Assembly: GCA_907163375.1 (NCBI GenBank) | Contig: CAJQUW010001420.1 | Span: 744,001-808,000 of the forward strand | From: Prostheceraeus crozeri | Lineage: Eukaryota > Platyhelminthes > Polycladida > Euryleptidae | Length of the DNA: 64,000 nt | Direction: 5' to 3' | In this document: piece after piece, positions 23,919 through 36,340 of the stretch | Position numbering within the stretch: the first letter of the stretch is position 1 | Layout of the letters: every line of letters begins with the position of its first letter | The notes under the pieces: model-generated | Databases searched by the model: none | What the model was told of the DNA's origin: nothing | Seen by the model: only the letters and a program-made list of their open reading frames with translations | Position numbers and translations under genes: made by a program

Positions 23919-24315
23919 GGGTCGGTGTAAAATCCGATCGCTGCCGATCGGAGAAAAATTTCTCAAAGTGCTTTGAATCGCTAAATAATGCACATATATG
24001 ATAAGCATTGCCTTGCTAATCCTACGTTGTAACTAAAATTCATTGATGATAGCTTGTTTCCAAGAAAAATGACTATCAAGTTTCAATTAATTTGACCATC
24101 ACTACTGCCATTCAACTGTTATTTTCATAGTGTTCCCCTGCGATCGGCGGCGGTTTCAAGCATTCTCCACACTCGCAAGACCAAATACTACTCAGAGCTG
24201 TGGAGAAACCCCCGTCGATCTCAATATTTCTCTAACCGGTCGCTGACTTTATGACGAAAAGATAGTGATGGTTTCGATCGGCGCGATCGGCAGCGATCGG
24301 ATTTTACACCGACCC
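23919..24315. mobile_element. MITE with 32-bp perfect terminal inverted repeats
   Basis: GGGTCGGTGTAAAATCCGAT... at 23919-23950 is repeated as its exact reverse complement at 24284-24315 (...ATCGGATTTTACACCGACCC). The element is 397 bp and non-coding. I could not confirm a target-site duplication, so the superfamily is open. Confidence 0.8.
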
Positions 24316-24942
24316 TTCCTTTTCTATATTTAGGTACCGAACCTCGATCAAGAATAACGAAAAATTTCATTGTAAAAATTGGAGAAGGCAAAGCATTATT
24401 TCTATCGGGAAAGCCAATATTGGTGCGGGCGCGTGCGCTTGCTGCCTCACACGCACACAACTCTCTTTCGCTCCGTCTGAACACACGACTAGCATGTGTG
24501 TCTAATCGTTAGAAGAAAACAGCTGTGATTCGTGCACGCGCAGCAAAACTGTTCACTGTAAGGTTGAACGTCTGATTTTGAGACGGACAGCTACCACGAG
24601 AAGCTATCGAATGTAAATGAAATATAAGGAATGATGACACTTTTCATTTTTATAAATGTTGGTAAATTATTATTTTTAGGATGCGCCGAAGGCCTCGCAG
24701 GTACGGAGAAGACGCCACTGAAGATTGCGTGTAACAGCAGACTTCAAGAAGATGTGCAAATGATCGCTTCTTATTTAATTCCGCTGATAAAAGTGACGTT
24801 GTGTGTTCTCAGTGATGTTTAGTGTGTTGAGTGAGTGACGTGCGTTGAGTGAATATCCATAATCATCAAGAACTGTTTTTACCGTAATTTGTATCCATCC
24901 AATGGTTGTTTCGTCAACCTATGTTTTCCTTTGTGACTTATC

Positions 24943-25005
<63 letters not shown>
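24943..25005. repeat. (AT)n microsatellite
   Basis: About 60 bp of pure AT dinucleotide repeat. Confidence 0.97.
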
Positions 25006-25008
<3 letters not shown>

Positions 25009-26411
25009 TTCAATTGTCACCTCGTATTTTTCTATCATTATCTCTATAATAATCTATTATTTATTTCTTTTCTCTTTTTTTTAATTCAGTTGAATCTGGC
25101 TAAATCATTTATTAGTCTACTTCAAAGATGAACCTGTGCATTAAAATGAATTTAAAAAGGAAATGATAACCATTCCGAAATAAATAGTAAAATGCCACGA
25201 ACAGTGATAATCAAACGTCAAATGCTGTTATTATGCATTCTCTATGACGACTTTCACAAATCAAAGAAGTCTTTTTGGCTTCTTAGTATTACGAGCATAT
25301 TAGGCCTATGTCTTCCTCCAATTCGCTAAGTCATTTAGGAAGATACCTTAAGTACTATCACAATTCTCGTCAAATATATAAAACGTCAAAAGCACACAAA
25401 AACATATTTAAAATATGATGGATGAAAGAGCATTTTCTGCAATTCTCTTCTAAGCATATTTCAATTATGTAGACATTTCATTTTTTAACAGATGTGGCCG
25501 AAACTATCGATAATAATTAATGCTAGCCTCAATAATGTGTTTTTGTAGGCTTACTTGAATGAAAGCAGCTAACTTTGTGGTTGGGATTTTGAGAGAAATA
25601 CGTCACGAAAGGTGCATGGATATGATTCAGCATTTGATAGCATTGCTGATTTGACAACATGAATACTGACACACCTATGGTTTATTGAAATGATGACATG
25701 TTATTCAAAATTGATATGACAGTGAAAGGTCATATTGATGTGATAATCTGAATGTCAAAAGTTGAATAACCGATTTCTATGCACGTGATGTTAGGCCGTG
25801 TCAACTCGAGATAAAACCGGAATGACACATGCAACTTTGACTGACAAACTCAATAGCCTCTGTCATAAGTTATTTTTAAACAATCAAAGTCAATAGCAAC
25901 TACATGCATGTGTTGAACCCTGATTAGAATTAGCGACTCAACAGTTCATGTGAAGTTAGCTTGATCCAGTTTATTAACTCTCGCCTCTTAGATGTTGCTA
26001 ATGCAGCTTGGTAGTGTGATTGCACCTGTAGACCCGATTACCAATTAGTCTCATCAATGTTTTTATAATTACTCACGCCAACGTACAGAATGTCCGAGAA
26101 GTGACCTTACTCTGATTACTAGATTAAGTAAGTATGAATTATTAGAAGGAATTAGCGGTAAATTGGCTTTTTTTAAGTGAACGTCGAATCGAGAAAGTAT
26201 GACGCATTTGATAGTGTTGTCCAGGCAACGGCATAGATATGCAATCAAGTTCGCAACATGTTGCAACATGTTTATCACTTTCTATGTGACTGATACAAGG
26301 GCATATAGTTCGGCAGACAGAACGAGTTTCTGCAGGGAACGAGGCCGAAAGTGAGACTTTCACAAGATGATGTACACCCTATGCCTACTACGGATCGGTG
26401 CGTCTGCCGAG
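25006..26411. other. No gene seen
   Basis: AT-rich non-coding sequence with no recognised repeat or exon. Confidence 0.6.
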
Positions 26412-26545
26412 TTCTAGTGAGTTCCTCTTCTTGTCAGACATGATCAAATAAAAACACATGTTAATCCAATGGGACGCAGTATGCAGTTTTTGGCTAAAAT
26501 GAAATTTTGAATGTTTTCCCTGATTAAGCGAAAAGTACTAATCCC
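26412..26545. repeat. Dispersed repeat, copy 2
   Basis: GTTCCTCTTCTTGTCAGACA followed by TAATCCAATGGGACGCAG and a diverged tail matches 20931-21065 in the same orientation. Confidence 0.6.
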
Positions 26546-27239
26546 AGAGTCAAAATATTTGACATGGAATGAATATATACTATAACTAATGACTAAATAT
26601 GACTAATATTCGATTGAAGAAAGGCTAGCTGCCAGTGCTTGGGTTCACAAAAGACCTCACACAGAGCTAACCATGCCAGAGATTATGGTGATGTTTTCAA
26701 ACAGATTTTAGAAGGCTGCACCTCGCAAAACCGGAAAGCAAGCATTCCAAATTGGGTTGGTCTTGGATATACCGAGAAATAGAAGGCGAGTATAAGTAAG
26801 TAAATGAGTAAGTAATGCGCTTATTGTAAGAGAATGACAATCATTTATACAAAAGTAAATTCACAACAATAAGTATAATGAAATAGAAAACCGTTTGTTG
26901 AAGCAAAAATCTCAGAAAAAATAGAGGAAAAACACTATTTACAAGCTTGTTTCACTGTTCGCCAGCATGCATGACCATATGAAGAAAGAGTTTTGTCGGT
27001 GTGATGTCAAACACGGATTCAAACGAAATTTGCCAGAATGAGTCATTCGGAAAAGCACAAAAACATGGAGTGGGTGAGCAGGTGACTGACACTTAAATAA
27101 AAATTTACAAATCAGATCTTTGCGCATGCGAGTATCTCGTGATACTCGTAATACTTGGTGATACTTGCGTGGAGACTGCGGTTTCTGTTGATCGATCTCC
27201 TCAGAAGCCCATCAGGAAAAAATCAGCAGAGATGGCGTT

Positions 27240-27590
27240 CCAAAATCAACGCTGTATGATCACATGCGCAAAGATCTTGATTTCAAACCGTGTTGTCAAG
27301 GTTTACGAATGAACTCTTAAACTCTTGCCTGTCGAGCACTATTGAACACCTGACAATGAATCCCGCTACAAAGTGCTATTCAGTGATAAATGTATGATCT
27401 ATCGAAGTCCTCGCAACCGCGTTGTTGTGCCCCGGGCAAAAGAAAATACTCACGTACCCTTTGTCCATGGAATACCCACATGTGATGCTTTGGGCTGGAA
27501 TGACTTCAGCGACTTTGTAGGCCACTATTGTTTTTTCACATTCTCGGTTAATTATAGGACTTGCGCCGAAATGTTGGAAGACTATTGAAC
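27240..27590 (+). pseudogene. mariner-like transposase, 5' part
   Basis: VPKSTLYDHMRKDLDFKP (about 27240-27295) is the second helix-turn-helix of a mariner-type transposase. After stops and frame changes, YKVLFSDKCMIYRSPRNRVV, then PRAKENTHVP and GWNDFSDFVG, lead to FSVNYRTCAEMLEDY. This is the expected order from the first catalytic Asp (FSD) to the Tyr-x-x-x-Leu segment before the second. It stops just before the histone H3 locus, and the rest of the same domain resumes at 28222. Confidence 0.75.
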
Positions 27591-27639
27591 ATCACAGTTG
27601 ACAGACAGAGGATTATTGAGCTTTCACGATTAATAATGC

Positions 27640-28050
27640 TTAGGCACGTTCACCACGAATTCGCCGGGTCAGTTGGATGTCCTTCGCCATGATGGTGACC
27701 CGCTTGGCATGGATGGCGCACAGGTTGGTATCTTCGAAGAGACCGACCAGATAAACTTCAGACGCCTCTTGCAGTGTAGAAACTGCTGATGACTGGAATC
27801 GCACGTCTCTCTTGAAGTCTTGGGCGATCTCACGAACAAGCCTCTGGAATGGCAGCTTCCTGATCAAGAGCTCAGTGCTCTTCTGATACCTCTTGATTTC
27901 TCGCAAAGCAACAGCACCAGGTCGACATCTATGCGGCTTCTTAACTCCACCAGCTGCCGGCGCACTCTTTCGAGCAGCCTTGGTCGCAAGTTGCTTCCTT
28001 GGAGCCTCGCCACTGGTGGATTTTCGTGCCGTCCGTTTGGTGCGAGCCAT
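27640..28050 (-). CDS. H3: Divergent histone H3, intronless
   Basis: Core nucleosome histone; the uninterrupted 136-codon frame has the exact canonical length. The start ATG (28048-28050, minus strand) is followed by [11 protein letters not shown] and the stop TAA is at 27640-27642. Compared with canonical animal H3 I count 14 changes: Q5R, G12S, K14E, T32A, Y41C, T45A, R52K, T80R, L82V, M90S, A91T, A98V, P121A and A127T. K4, K9, K27, K36, K56, K79, C110, K115 and K122 are kept. Residues 87-90 (SAVS) are nearer replication-dependent H3 than H3.3. No histone 3' stem-loop follows the stop, and no other histone gene is near. It lies antisense in the gap of a broken mariner transposase. It may be a lineage-specific variant or a relaxed retrocopy. 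Confidence 0.92.
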   Translation of the reverse strand: MARTKRTARKSTSGEAPRKQLATKAARKSAPAAGGVKKPHRCRPGAVALREIKRYQKSTELLIRKLPFQRLVREIAQDFKRDVRFQSSAVSTLQEASEVYLVGLFEDTNLCAIHAKRVTIMAKDIQLTRRIRGERA

Positions 28051-28221
28051 CACGAACTTCTAAACCTCTGGTGTAACTAACAAACTAACTGTTGTAGAAG
28101 AGTAACTTGGAAACTTACTTTCTGCTTTGTCTTGATATTTGTGAAATTAGTAATTTCCCCCACGATTCTCAGTACTGGGGGGTAGTTGAAATAAACGATA
28201 TTATTATGATTATTATTATTG

Positions 28222-28560
28222 AACGAAATGTGACTCCAGCAAGTTGGGGCTCCACCTCATTATGCCGCGACAGTTCGAGAAATTGTCAACAAAAATTTTC
28301 GTGGGCGTTGGATCGGCGTAGCTCTTCAGCGTTGCCGGCACCTTTTTATATGGACACCTCCAAGTCCAGATCTTACAACTCCTGACAATTCCTTGTGAGG
28401 ATTATCAAGAATCAAGTGTCTGCTCGTTGTTATTCCAACAATGAAGATTTTCGAAGAGCAATGGAAGATGTTTTTTCGACTATAAGTCCCGAATTGCTAC
28501 AACGGATGTCTGAGAGGAAACGCATTCGATTATGCCTTGAGCGTACCGATAATCTTGATG
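28222..28560 (+). pseudogene. mariner-like transposase, 3' part
   Basis: The frame reads QQVGAPPHYAATVREIVNKN, FRGRWIGVALQRC, WTPPSPDLTTPDNSL and a degenerate tail ending near CLERTDN. The QQ-D-GAPPHY motif of mariner/maT-type transposases is present, with its catalytic Asp changed to Val. SPDLT-x-xD follows. It continues the order broken at 27590, so 27240-28560 reads as one element interrupted by about 630 bp carrying H3. Confidence 0.8.
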
Positions 28561-30357
28561 TTTATTAACTGTCTTCTTATAGCATAGTATGTAATGCATG
28601 TTACAATTAAATTCTACCTGCTTTCATTAATACATATTTGCCGTCTGTCAAAATCAATTTCTAGGACAGTCTGTATTTTGTACGAATGCTATGATGAGAC
28701 CGAATAAAGAACGAATGATCCTCCGTTTCAATGAGACGGTTCACGAATTGTCACTATTAGCATACATGATATTGCTAAAATAGTCAACAGTGGTATTACT
28801 AGAATACAAGAAGAAACAACAATCACAACATTCAAAGATATTCTATAGATCCTTGATGAATTCTTCTAAATTGAAAATAACAAACTGATCTTGCCAGTCA
28901 ATTAGTACTTCAGCAACATATTATCACCACCAACAAACTAAATTGGTGAAGGCTTCCTTGGAAAGCAAGCTGCCTGCTCTCAAGGCATTTGAGCTTTGAC
29001 GAAGCTCTCAAAATATTTGAACTTGCGATCACAATTAAGAGATAGTAGGCCTGACGCAGATAAAATTGATGGACTGTACTACTACTTCATCTTCACAAGA
29101 TAAATGCATCAAAGAAATATTTTAACCAGGACAAAAAGGATTAAAAAATTCAAGCTTCCTTCATGAAAACTTGATAAAGATTTAAACATTCTGTTGAAGA
29201 AACATCACATCCGATTGTTCCTCACGGGCATAGAATGATGCGATATGCTGTTAATCTCTAATTCTACACTGAATTCATTGCATTACCTTATTAAGCCGAC
29301 AACTTCCCACCGAACAAATACTGTCCAATGATTGGCAGACGGACATATTTCTGCGCATAATACCGCATGTTTCGGAGAAGAATACGAAAAAATTGAAGAG
29401 GATTGCAGAGGAATGCTTCCAGAACTTTTTCTACCACGTTCTTTGTAGTTTCTAGAGTAATGGTACGTTAACATACCCAAAACTTGGGGGTAAAGTAGCT
29501 TCAATGCATTATGGAAACAATTACATTATCATCATGTACTTTGATCTTGATTGTATAGACCACATCATTATCAGGAATCTTGAAATAAAGAAAGTAGAAT
29601 CCAAAATATGAGGACTCGCAATGCTGCAAACCAACATTGCGAAATGTGCAACATGAAATTTCAGTAGATGAGGACTATTCTAATAAGTTTATATCTTTGA
29701 AATTCAACTTTAATTTGAAGAAATGATTGATCAAAAGATACTGTCACAATTTTTGATGGAACAGATCATTAATAATGATGTATTAAAAATCAATATTTTC
29801 CAATCCCTGTTCACGGGATTTTGGAATCTTTATGAAAGCTTATGTCATCGTGAGTTGAACATAGAATCCCTCGTGCAGTAGGTGAATGGCAGACCAATTA
29901 TCCTCGTCCTCGGCGTCAGTCAGATGCAGGAGAAGGGAATAGAAAGAGTAGGGAACCGCTGTGCATTGCATCGATGCACACACAGGACCGTACCCTGTTC
30001 TCCACAGTGCCGTCAGTGACTTTAAGCCTACTGTTTCCTTACCTGTTACATTACTTGCTGCCTGTTACAATTTCAAACGTGTTACACTACTTGGCAATTG
30101 ACCGATACTAATCTGCTCAGTTTTCCGATCGGTTGTACCTTTGCATGGGACATTTAAAAAATGTTCACTATTTTGATTAACCTTCGTATTCAGTGCTTTC
30201 TACCATAGAGTCGAAGTTATGATGAGTCATGTGGCATATAGTTTTTCACCATATTCTGGAGGGACCTTCATTGCGTGTATTTAAAGTTTTTGTCGAACAT
30301 GTCAACAACAATTTGGTCGGCTTACTTTTCTACTTTAGAGATCTGATTTTGTCTTCT
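28561..30357. other. No gene seen
   Basis: AT-rich spacer with no supported exon or repeat. Confidence 0.6.
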
Positions 30358-30864
30358 CGGCTGAAATTTTAAGTTTTCAATTCAATTTTCAACGGCATGA
30401 TTTTATGATTCACTAAATTCATGTTTCATTTCTAGAATCTGAATAGTAATGTGGACCCATTTACATCTTTCAAAGTTAACTGAAATAATTGTCTTTGATT
30501 GTGTGATTTTGCTCTGCCAGTGGCAGGTTGCCTTGATATGATCACGCTTAAGAAAATACCCTTGAGGTTCAGCATGAAAGTAATAAGAACCTATCGAATT
30601 GGAACAAACATTATAGTCTTCAAGGCTGTCATGACACTGAGAATCTGTAAAATGCAATCATTCCTTCTGCATTACTATCATGATCATTCAATACTGTGGT
30701 AACTTCTTCAAGACTGCAGAAATTTGCATACTTCACATTTGGTAACCATTATACTCGTACTAACTATATTCCTTTCGAGTTCATTTACTAAAATCGGAAG
30801 TGTATACACATTGGGGATTCAATAAATGCGGAGTTACCACTCTACCTAATATACTTACTCTATG
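30358..30864 (-). mobile_element. hAT-type MITE family A, copy 1 (truncated)
   Basis: The reverse complement matches the first 60% of the family A consensus. It begins with CATAGAGTAAG at 30864 and includes ATTGGGGATTCAATAAATGC-like and TCATGCTGAACCTCAAGGG-like segments and the TTAGTGAATCATAAAATCAT block. The other end is missing at 30358. Full copies are at 35260, 46652 and 62823. Confidence 0.8.
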
Positions 30865-31298
30865 TTGGCATAGTTATACCCATGGAATTCCGAAACTATA
30901 ATAATAAAGGAGTAGAGCGGAAACTGAAAACAATAGACTGTCGTGTCCATGTGTTTCTATGACAACGGTACCTAAATGATGGCAACTTCTTGTGGTTGAC
31001 AATAGTAAGCTACCGGCAGTTTGTAATGATTGAACTGTAGATATTCACAATTGCTATAATTTCTCCTTATAAGTAAAAGTATTTTGATAAAATAGCTTAC
31101 AATGAATCGCCTTGCGGCACGAATCTACAACTGTTGGATGTTTCAGCAATTTGCTTCTCCTGAGATCTAGCAATCGGCGCATAACCGAGCAGCTGAAATT
31201 TACTCAACAAACAGCTGTTGTCCATTCTATAGTCTCACTAACTTAAACAAAACGAAAAGTCAGATTTCTATGGTAATACCACTTGCAATTTATCCAAG

Positions 31299-31554
31299 AA
31301 TGAAAGATAAAATGCAGAAATTCTCTCCCGAAAATACTTGTAGCGAATGCAAAGTACTATAAATCACAAACTTTCCACGTTTCGGCTCTTGACCCTCTCG
31401 CAAGGCAGTTATAATTATGACATTAAATAGCTTTGTCTATTATTGTATTGAGAAAGGGTCATAACCTAAAAGGTCGGGAAAATTAGTGATTTGTGATAAC
31501 TTACTTTAGCCATAAATATGTCCGGAGAGAATTTCGGCACTTTTATGTTTCATT
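31299..31554. mobile_element. Palindromic MITE with AAATTCTCTCC termini
   Basis: Left arm AATGAAAGATAAAATGC, GAAATTCTCTCCCG; right arm CGGAGAGAATTTCGGCAC, TTTTATGTTTCATT. The inner parts pair too (CTATAAATCACAAACTTT with TAGTGATTTGTGATAACTT; TTGACCCTCTC with GAGAAAGGGTCA). The whole 256 bp folds as a long imperfect hairpin. A half copy is at 57884-57972. Confidence 0.75.
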
Positions 31555-32460
31555 ATTTGACAATTTTTGTGATACAACTCCTCAACATGGACGATCAGAT
31601 CTAGATTTGACACAGTCAAACCAAATTTAAATCGCAGGCTGAAATGTGAATGGATTTAGCGGGTAATAGAAATATATGATTGAAATTTCCGCTGAAGTAC
31701 TGTTGGGGGTGTGTTCATTTGACAATGCATTGTTTGACGATAGAACCAGTACACGCCTGTTCAAACTATAACAAACATCGCAATCAACCCACTCGAAAGC
31801 TGACATCGTTGCATTGTACTCAAGTATTTTCATCAGCTGATATCAACGCCATCGCTGAGAACAATACGCCATTGCAAACTGATTTCCGCAATATTCATTC
31901 CTTTATTATGATAAGCATGGTTTTAGGGATTCCTCGACTTTCGTCTATTCAGCTTGCGTCGATTTCAGAGATACGTCGATGCCAAAAATGTTCCTAATTT
32001 TTATAAAATTATCTTAATTTTTTTGTTATTGTAAAGTATTTTAAGCCGGCATCTACAGACCGTATCAAAATGAATTGCGCAAATTTTTTTTTTGAAATTT
32101 TGATTTAATGTCACGTCTGTTTTCATCGCAGCACTAAAAGCTACACATGGTCTGATAGGTAATGTTTTAAAGTTTTACACTAGCTATCATGCATTTCTAT
32201 CAGAGGTCAGTTGCGGTCAGCACGTCAATTTTAGCGAAATATCGAAGTGTTAAAAAGTGTAACTTTTTGATAGGAAGACCCAGGAGTACATTTATGATTT
32301 GTACATCATTTTACAGATAAGGTTTTCAGTTGGTGCCATGATTACGAAAATCGGATAATGAAAACAGTAACAATTTTGTTTTCACATTTTCGTCTGCAAA
32401 TTCCTTTACAGCATACACAGTACATATTACATACACATTCACATTATCATATATACACAT
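31555..32460. other. No gene seen
   Basis: No recognised exon or repeat. Open frames at 31627-31833 and 31680-31997 overlap on opposite strands and look like chance. Confidence 0.55.
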
Positions 32461-32466
32461 ATTCAC

Positions 32467-32521
<55 letters not shown>
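32461..32521. repeat. (TA)n microsatellite
   Basis: About 50 bp of TA repeat directly beside the hairpin element at 32555. Shorter TA tracts follow it at 33047-33067 and 33173-33189. Confidence 0.95.
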
Positions 32522-32523
<2 letters not shown>

Positions 32524-32554
32524 GTAAAAAGAGATATACACAAATGGCAAATAA

Positions 32555-33051
32555 TATATCAAAAAAATAGCCTAAAGAAGACAATCAAAACTCAAGATTT
32601 TATCCCGACCGGTTTACGTCCTATCATAGGACTCTTCAAGGGATTAATGCATATATTTTTTGAAATTATAGCACAAGTACATATACATAGATGTCAAAGT
32701 TACATTAAAATACTCGTCTATATTCAACAATATAATGAGGAAAATGAACGCATGAATCATAATGAAAATAATTGGAGAACTTCAAATAGGAATAATGATC
32801 CTTATAATGGACATAATTATTATAACAGCTACAATTACCTTAATTTTACTAACAAACCTGCATTCTATGACCGGAAGATATCCTATAGACGATTATTTTA
32901 ATGTAACTTTGACATCTATGTATATGTACTTGTGCTATAATTTCAAAAAATATATGCATTAATCCCTTGAAGAGTCCTATGATAGGACGTAAACCGGTCG
33001 GGATAAAATCTTGAGTTTTGATTGTCTTCTTTGGGCTATTTTTTTGATATA
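32555..33051. mobile_element. Foldback element: 168-bp near-identical inverted arms
   Basis: Left arm 32555-32722 and right arm 32884-33051 are reverse complements with about two visible mismatches. They end outward in TATATCAAAAAAATAG / CTATTTTTTTGATATA. The loop is 161 bp. TA microsatellites on both sides suggest insertion into, or duplication of, a TA tract. There is no coding capacity; the peptide-length frames here come from the arms and the TA repeats. Confidence 0.9.
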
Positions 33052-34694
33052 TATATATATATATATAGACAAAATCTGATGCACCAAAGGCCGGATGGAG
33101 AAAACGACAGAATGTAAAAAATAAATCTCTAATACGTGCGATCCGGATTTCGGAGGATTTCTCACCCTCCTTGTATATATATATATATACATACTTCATT
33201 ACATATACAGTACAGAATATAGTTCTTAATACCGGTACACAATGAGGAAAAGAAAGTTTTCGTGCTGCAGCTTTTCGAAATCTGATCAAAAGAGAAAAGA
33301 GAAACGCTGTCATTAGACGAAAGCTCGAGCCAACAGATTCGCCGTATTTCGCCAACCGGCTTTTCTCTTTTTCATCAGCAGACCTACAGACTAAATCGAG
33401 TTACGTCGAAATTCGACTTAAGTCGTTACTCCTGGAACCAATTAACGACGTAACTCGAGGAGTCCCTGTATTGTCCCTACCACTGATTTATTAAACTACC
33501 ATTCTGGGAGGGCAAGATTAACTTTGAAAGGCATCTTTGGTTATTGGACATTTCCATACATTTAGAAAATAAGCTATTGCATGAATCCAACCGGGCAAGA
33601 GAAACATAGAAATCTACTTTTTCTTTTCCTCATGGCTTCACGGAAGACATTTTCCCTTCGCATATTTAGAGGATGTTGTTGCTGCTTTAATTGTCCGTTG
33701 ATTCATATACAGTGTATTTCAATTTTAATTGCAATGCAAAGACCTGTGTGCTAGAAATCTGACAACAGTCACATGACACGCAGACAAAACGAACACGTGA
33801 TCGGCGCCGCGCTCAACCAATCATCCGGTAGAATGCTGGTAAGAATATAATTGTCCGATTTATTATTAATCAATGAGGGTTGTGTGGAAGCGCTTCAAAA
33901 TGTGATCCTGCAAATGAAAAAGACGCATTACTAACATTATACTACTAAATAATTAAGCTAATAAGTAGATGTGTAGCTGCATCTCTATAATGATTCAGAG
34001 AAAACTATGCCGAAATTTCTCGTTTTTATAGAACGATTAAAATCCCGTTATTTAAAATATTTTGTGAATTACATCCTACTCCTAATGATCAGAGTCTTCC
34101 TTAGTTGCACATCAATGAAAATTCAAATGAAGTTTTGTTCAATAATCTCTTGATTGCAAATTAAAATCTGTGAAAATGATTAAATAACACTGCAAATTCC
34201 AAGATGAACTGACAAAGATTCCTCGGAGAGACTCTGCAATCCGGAATCGGAGTTGGTGACACCGGAAGAGAACCTCCTCCGTCATCGAGAAGTGCAGCAA
34301 ACATAGGCAGGTACAAGAGATTGAGTATGACCGTTTCTGAGAGAAAAGATTTTAGGTCAAAGCCAAAATTCTTCCCGCAACTGTTATGGCTTTTCCAGCC
34401 ATTGAGCCGAAGGGCGTTTTCATCATCAGAAGAAGTCTGGCATGATCCCTAAAAGACATGCTGCCACTCAATTGTTCGTCTGACGTCATCTACTAATTCA
34501 ATTGTAACTGCGGAGAGAGCTATTGTTGGACGGACTGAACGGTGGCTGGTACATCGAGTGGACAGTCATCTTCCGGCATGGCTGATGAATAAAAGACAAG
34601 ATCCTAACCACGATTATCAAAGCCTCCCAGCAGTACTGTTGCAAGACGCGCTCTCAATTGTCCGCTTATTTGACGTCACACGCACAAAGATATG
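33052..34694. other. No gene seen; possible pogo-like end
   Basis: A stretch at 33390-33480 reads, on the minus strand, CAGGGACTCCTCGAGTTACG then GGTTCCAGGAGTAACGAC. This resembles pogo/Tigger-type transposon ends, but no partner end was found. The remainder is non-coding as far as I can tell. Confidence 0.45.
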
Positions 34695-35259
34695 GTAGGG
34701 GAAGGTGGGGCACATTGAACATGTCTTCGAACTTTTCTCAACAGTTTCAATATGCCAAATCAAATGAACCAAAACCAAACTCGGATGGAAGGTTATGAGC
34801 ATGCTTGGTAATCTCTGAGTTATTGGACGTTTCTGTGACATTTCATCTCCTCACAATTTGATTTTTAAAACTTCTACCAAAGTGGTTCCTTTGGGGCACA
34901 TTAAACCACACAGAGCGGGACATTGAACCACCTTTATTTATTACTCTCTTGTTCAGTTATGTATTCTATCTGATAACTTCAGTTCATTGGTTTTCAAAAT
35001 CAAGCAACAAAATTCATAGTTGAAGATTTTTATTGGCAAAAATGAGCGCCAAAAATGCATGCCAATTTCTGAAAGAAAAATGTCCATGCCTATCAGAGTT
35101 CCCAGATTAGTAGCATTATTCATGTAAGAAGAGCATTCTTGAGAGCATTAATTAATGCTTAATTTATTGATGCACAATATTACATTCATCATTGTGATAA
35201 TCAAATAAAGCATCTGTAGGCATCGCGCATTGCATAGACATGTAAGACACGAGTAGGTC

Positions 35260-36098
35260 CATAGAGTATAAATACTGTATCTTTAGGTACAGTGGCAACT
35301 CCAGATTTATTAAATCCCCAATGTGTATGCGCTTTCGATTTTATTAAATGAACTCGATCGGGAGATACAATCGGAATTGTTTCCAAATGTGAGATATGCA
35401 CATCTGTGCAGTTTTGAAGAAATTGCAACGAAATTGAATGATCATGCAGAAGGAAATGTTATTAGTTTACAGATCCTGCGTATCATGCAGCCTTGGAGAG
35501 GTAATGTCTGTTGAATTAGCAACTCGATGACCTGCTATTGCTTTCATGATGAACCTCAAGAGTATTTTCTTAAGCGTGATCATTTCAAAAGCAACTGTCA
35601 CTGGCAGAGCAAAATATCATAATCAAAGACAATGATTTCAATTGACTTTGAAAGATGTAAATGATTCCACATCACTATTCAGATTCAAGAAATGAAGATC
35701 GAATTTAGTGAATCATAAAATCATGCCGATGAAAATCGAATTAAAAACTTGAAATTTCAGCCAGGGAAGCACGAATAATATCGCGACTTTTTCATAAAGA
35801 CTTTCATTCAATACAATTCATGAAATTCCCTTGATAATCAGCTTGATTTCCGCTTAGTTAGGATGCTTGTTAGCAAATATTCATTCCTTTTACTATCCAA
35901 CTTATTCTACTTATATAGGAGAGTCATCTCGGTAGTATACAAATTGGCAAATTTTGACTTTTTCAAAAGTGCTCAAATAATTTTTGGACCACGGGAACGT
36001 AATCTCCGCAAAAAACTGAATCTAATAATATAAAAATTTCCACTGTATACAGATACTTTTTTGAGTCAACACTCAACCTATATATCCCTACTAGGTCT
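35260..36098 (+). mobile_element. hAT-type MITE family A, copy 2
   Basis: Starts CATAGAGTATAAATAC, has CCCCAATGTGTATGCGCTTT, ATTTTATTAAATGAACTCG and GGAGAGTCATCTCGGTAGTA, and ends near ATATATCCCTACT, where the final TCTATG is eroded. Same order and orientation as the copies at 46652 and 62823. TAGGTC occurs at both outer edges and may be a worn target duplication. Confidence 0.85.
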
Positions 36099-36340
36099 AC
36101 GAAAGAAGCTGTGAAATCACCAAAATCAGAGGCAATTGTTTGACCTGCAAGGGATGTTCCAGTGCAAATCCACGTTTTGATTGAGATCACTGCTTTATAT
36201 CAATTTCTCAGTAACTATTTTCAATATTAATTCTTCGCGATGCAAAACTGGTGCTTTGTTCTCGAAGAGTTACAGCGTACAAAAACGAATGCCATAACTG
36301 TTCAAATATTTCTAAATAGGCCCTATAGTCAATATGATAG

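Noticed and set aside
24221-24484. 87-codon minus-strand frame
   Set aside because: It runs across the terminal repeat of the MITE at 23919-24315 and has no recognisable content.
24685-24715. Mini exon GATGCGCCGAAGGCC between an AG and GTACGG
   Set aside because: Too short to support; no matching neighbour exon was found.
32326-33355. Open frames rich in Ile-Tyr repeats
   Set aside because: They are translations of TA microsatellites and of the hairpin arms.
33300-33365. Hammerhead ribozyme around GCTGATGAAAAAGAG (minus strand)
   Set aside because: CTGATGA is present, but a GCC-GGTT-GGC stem is separated from it by about 11 unpaired bases, which does not fit the hammerhead core.
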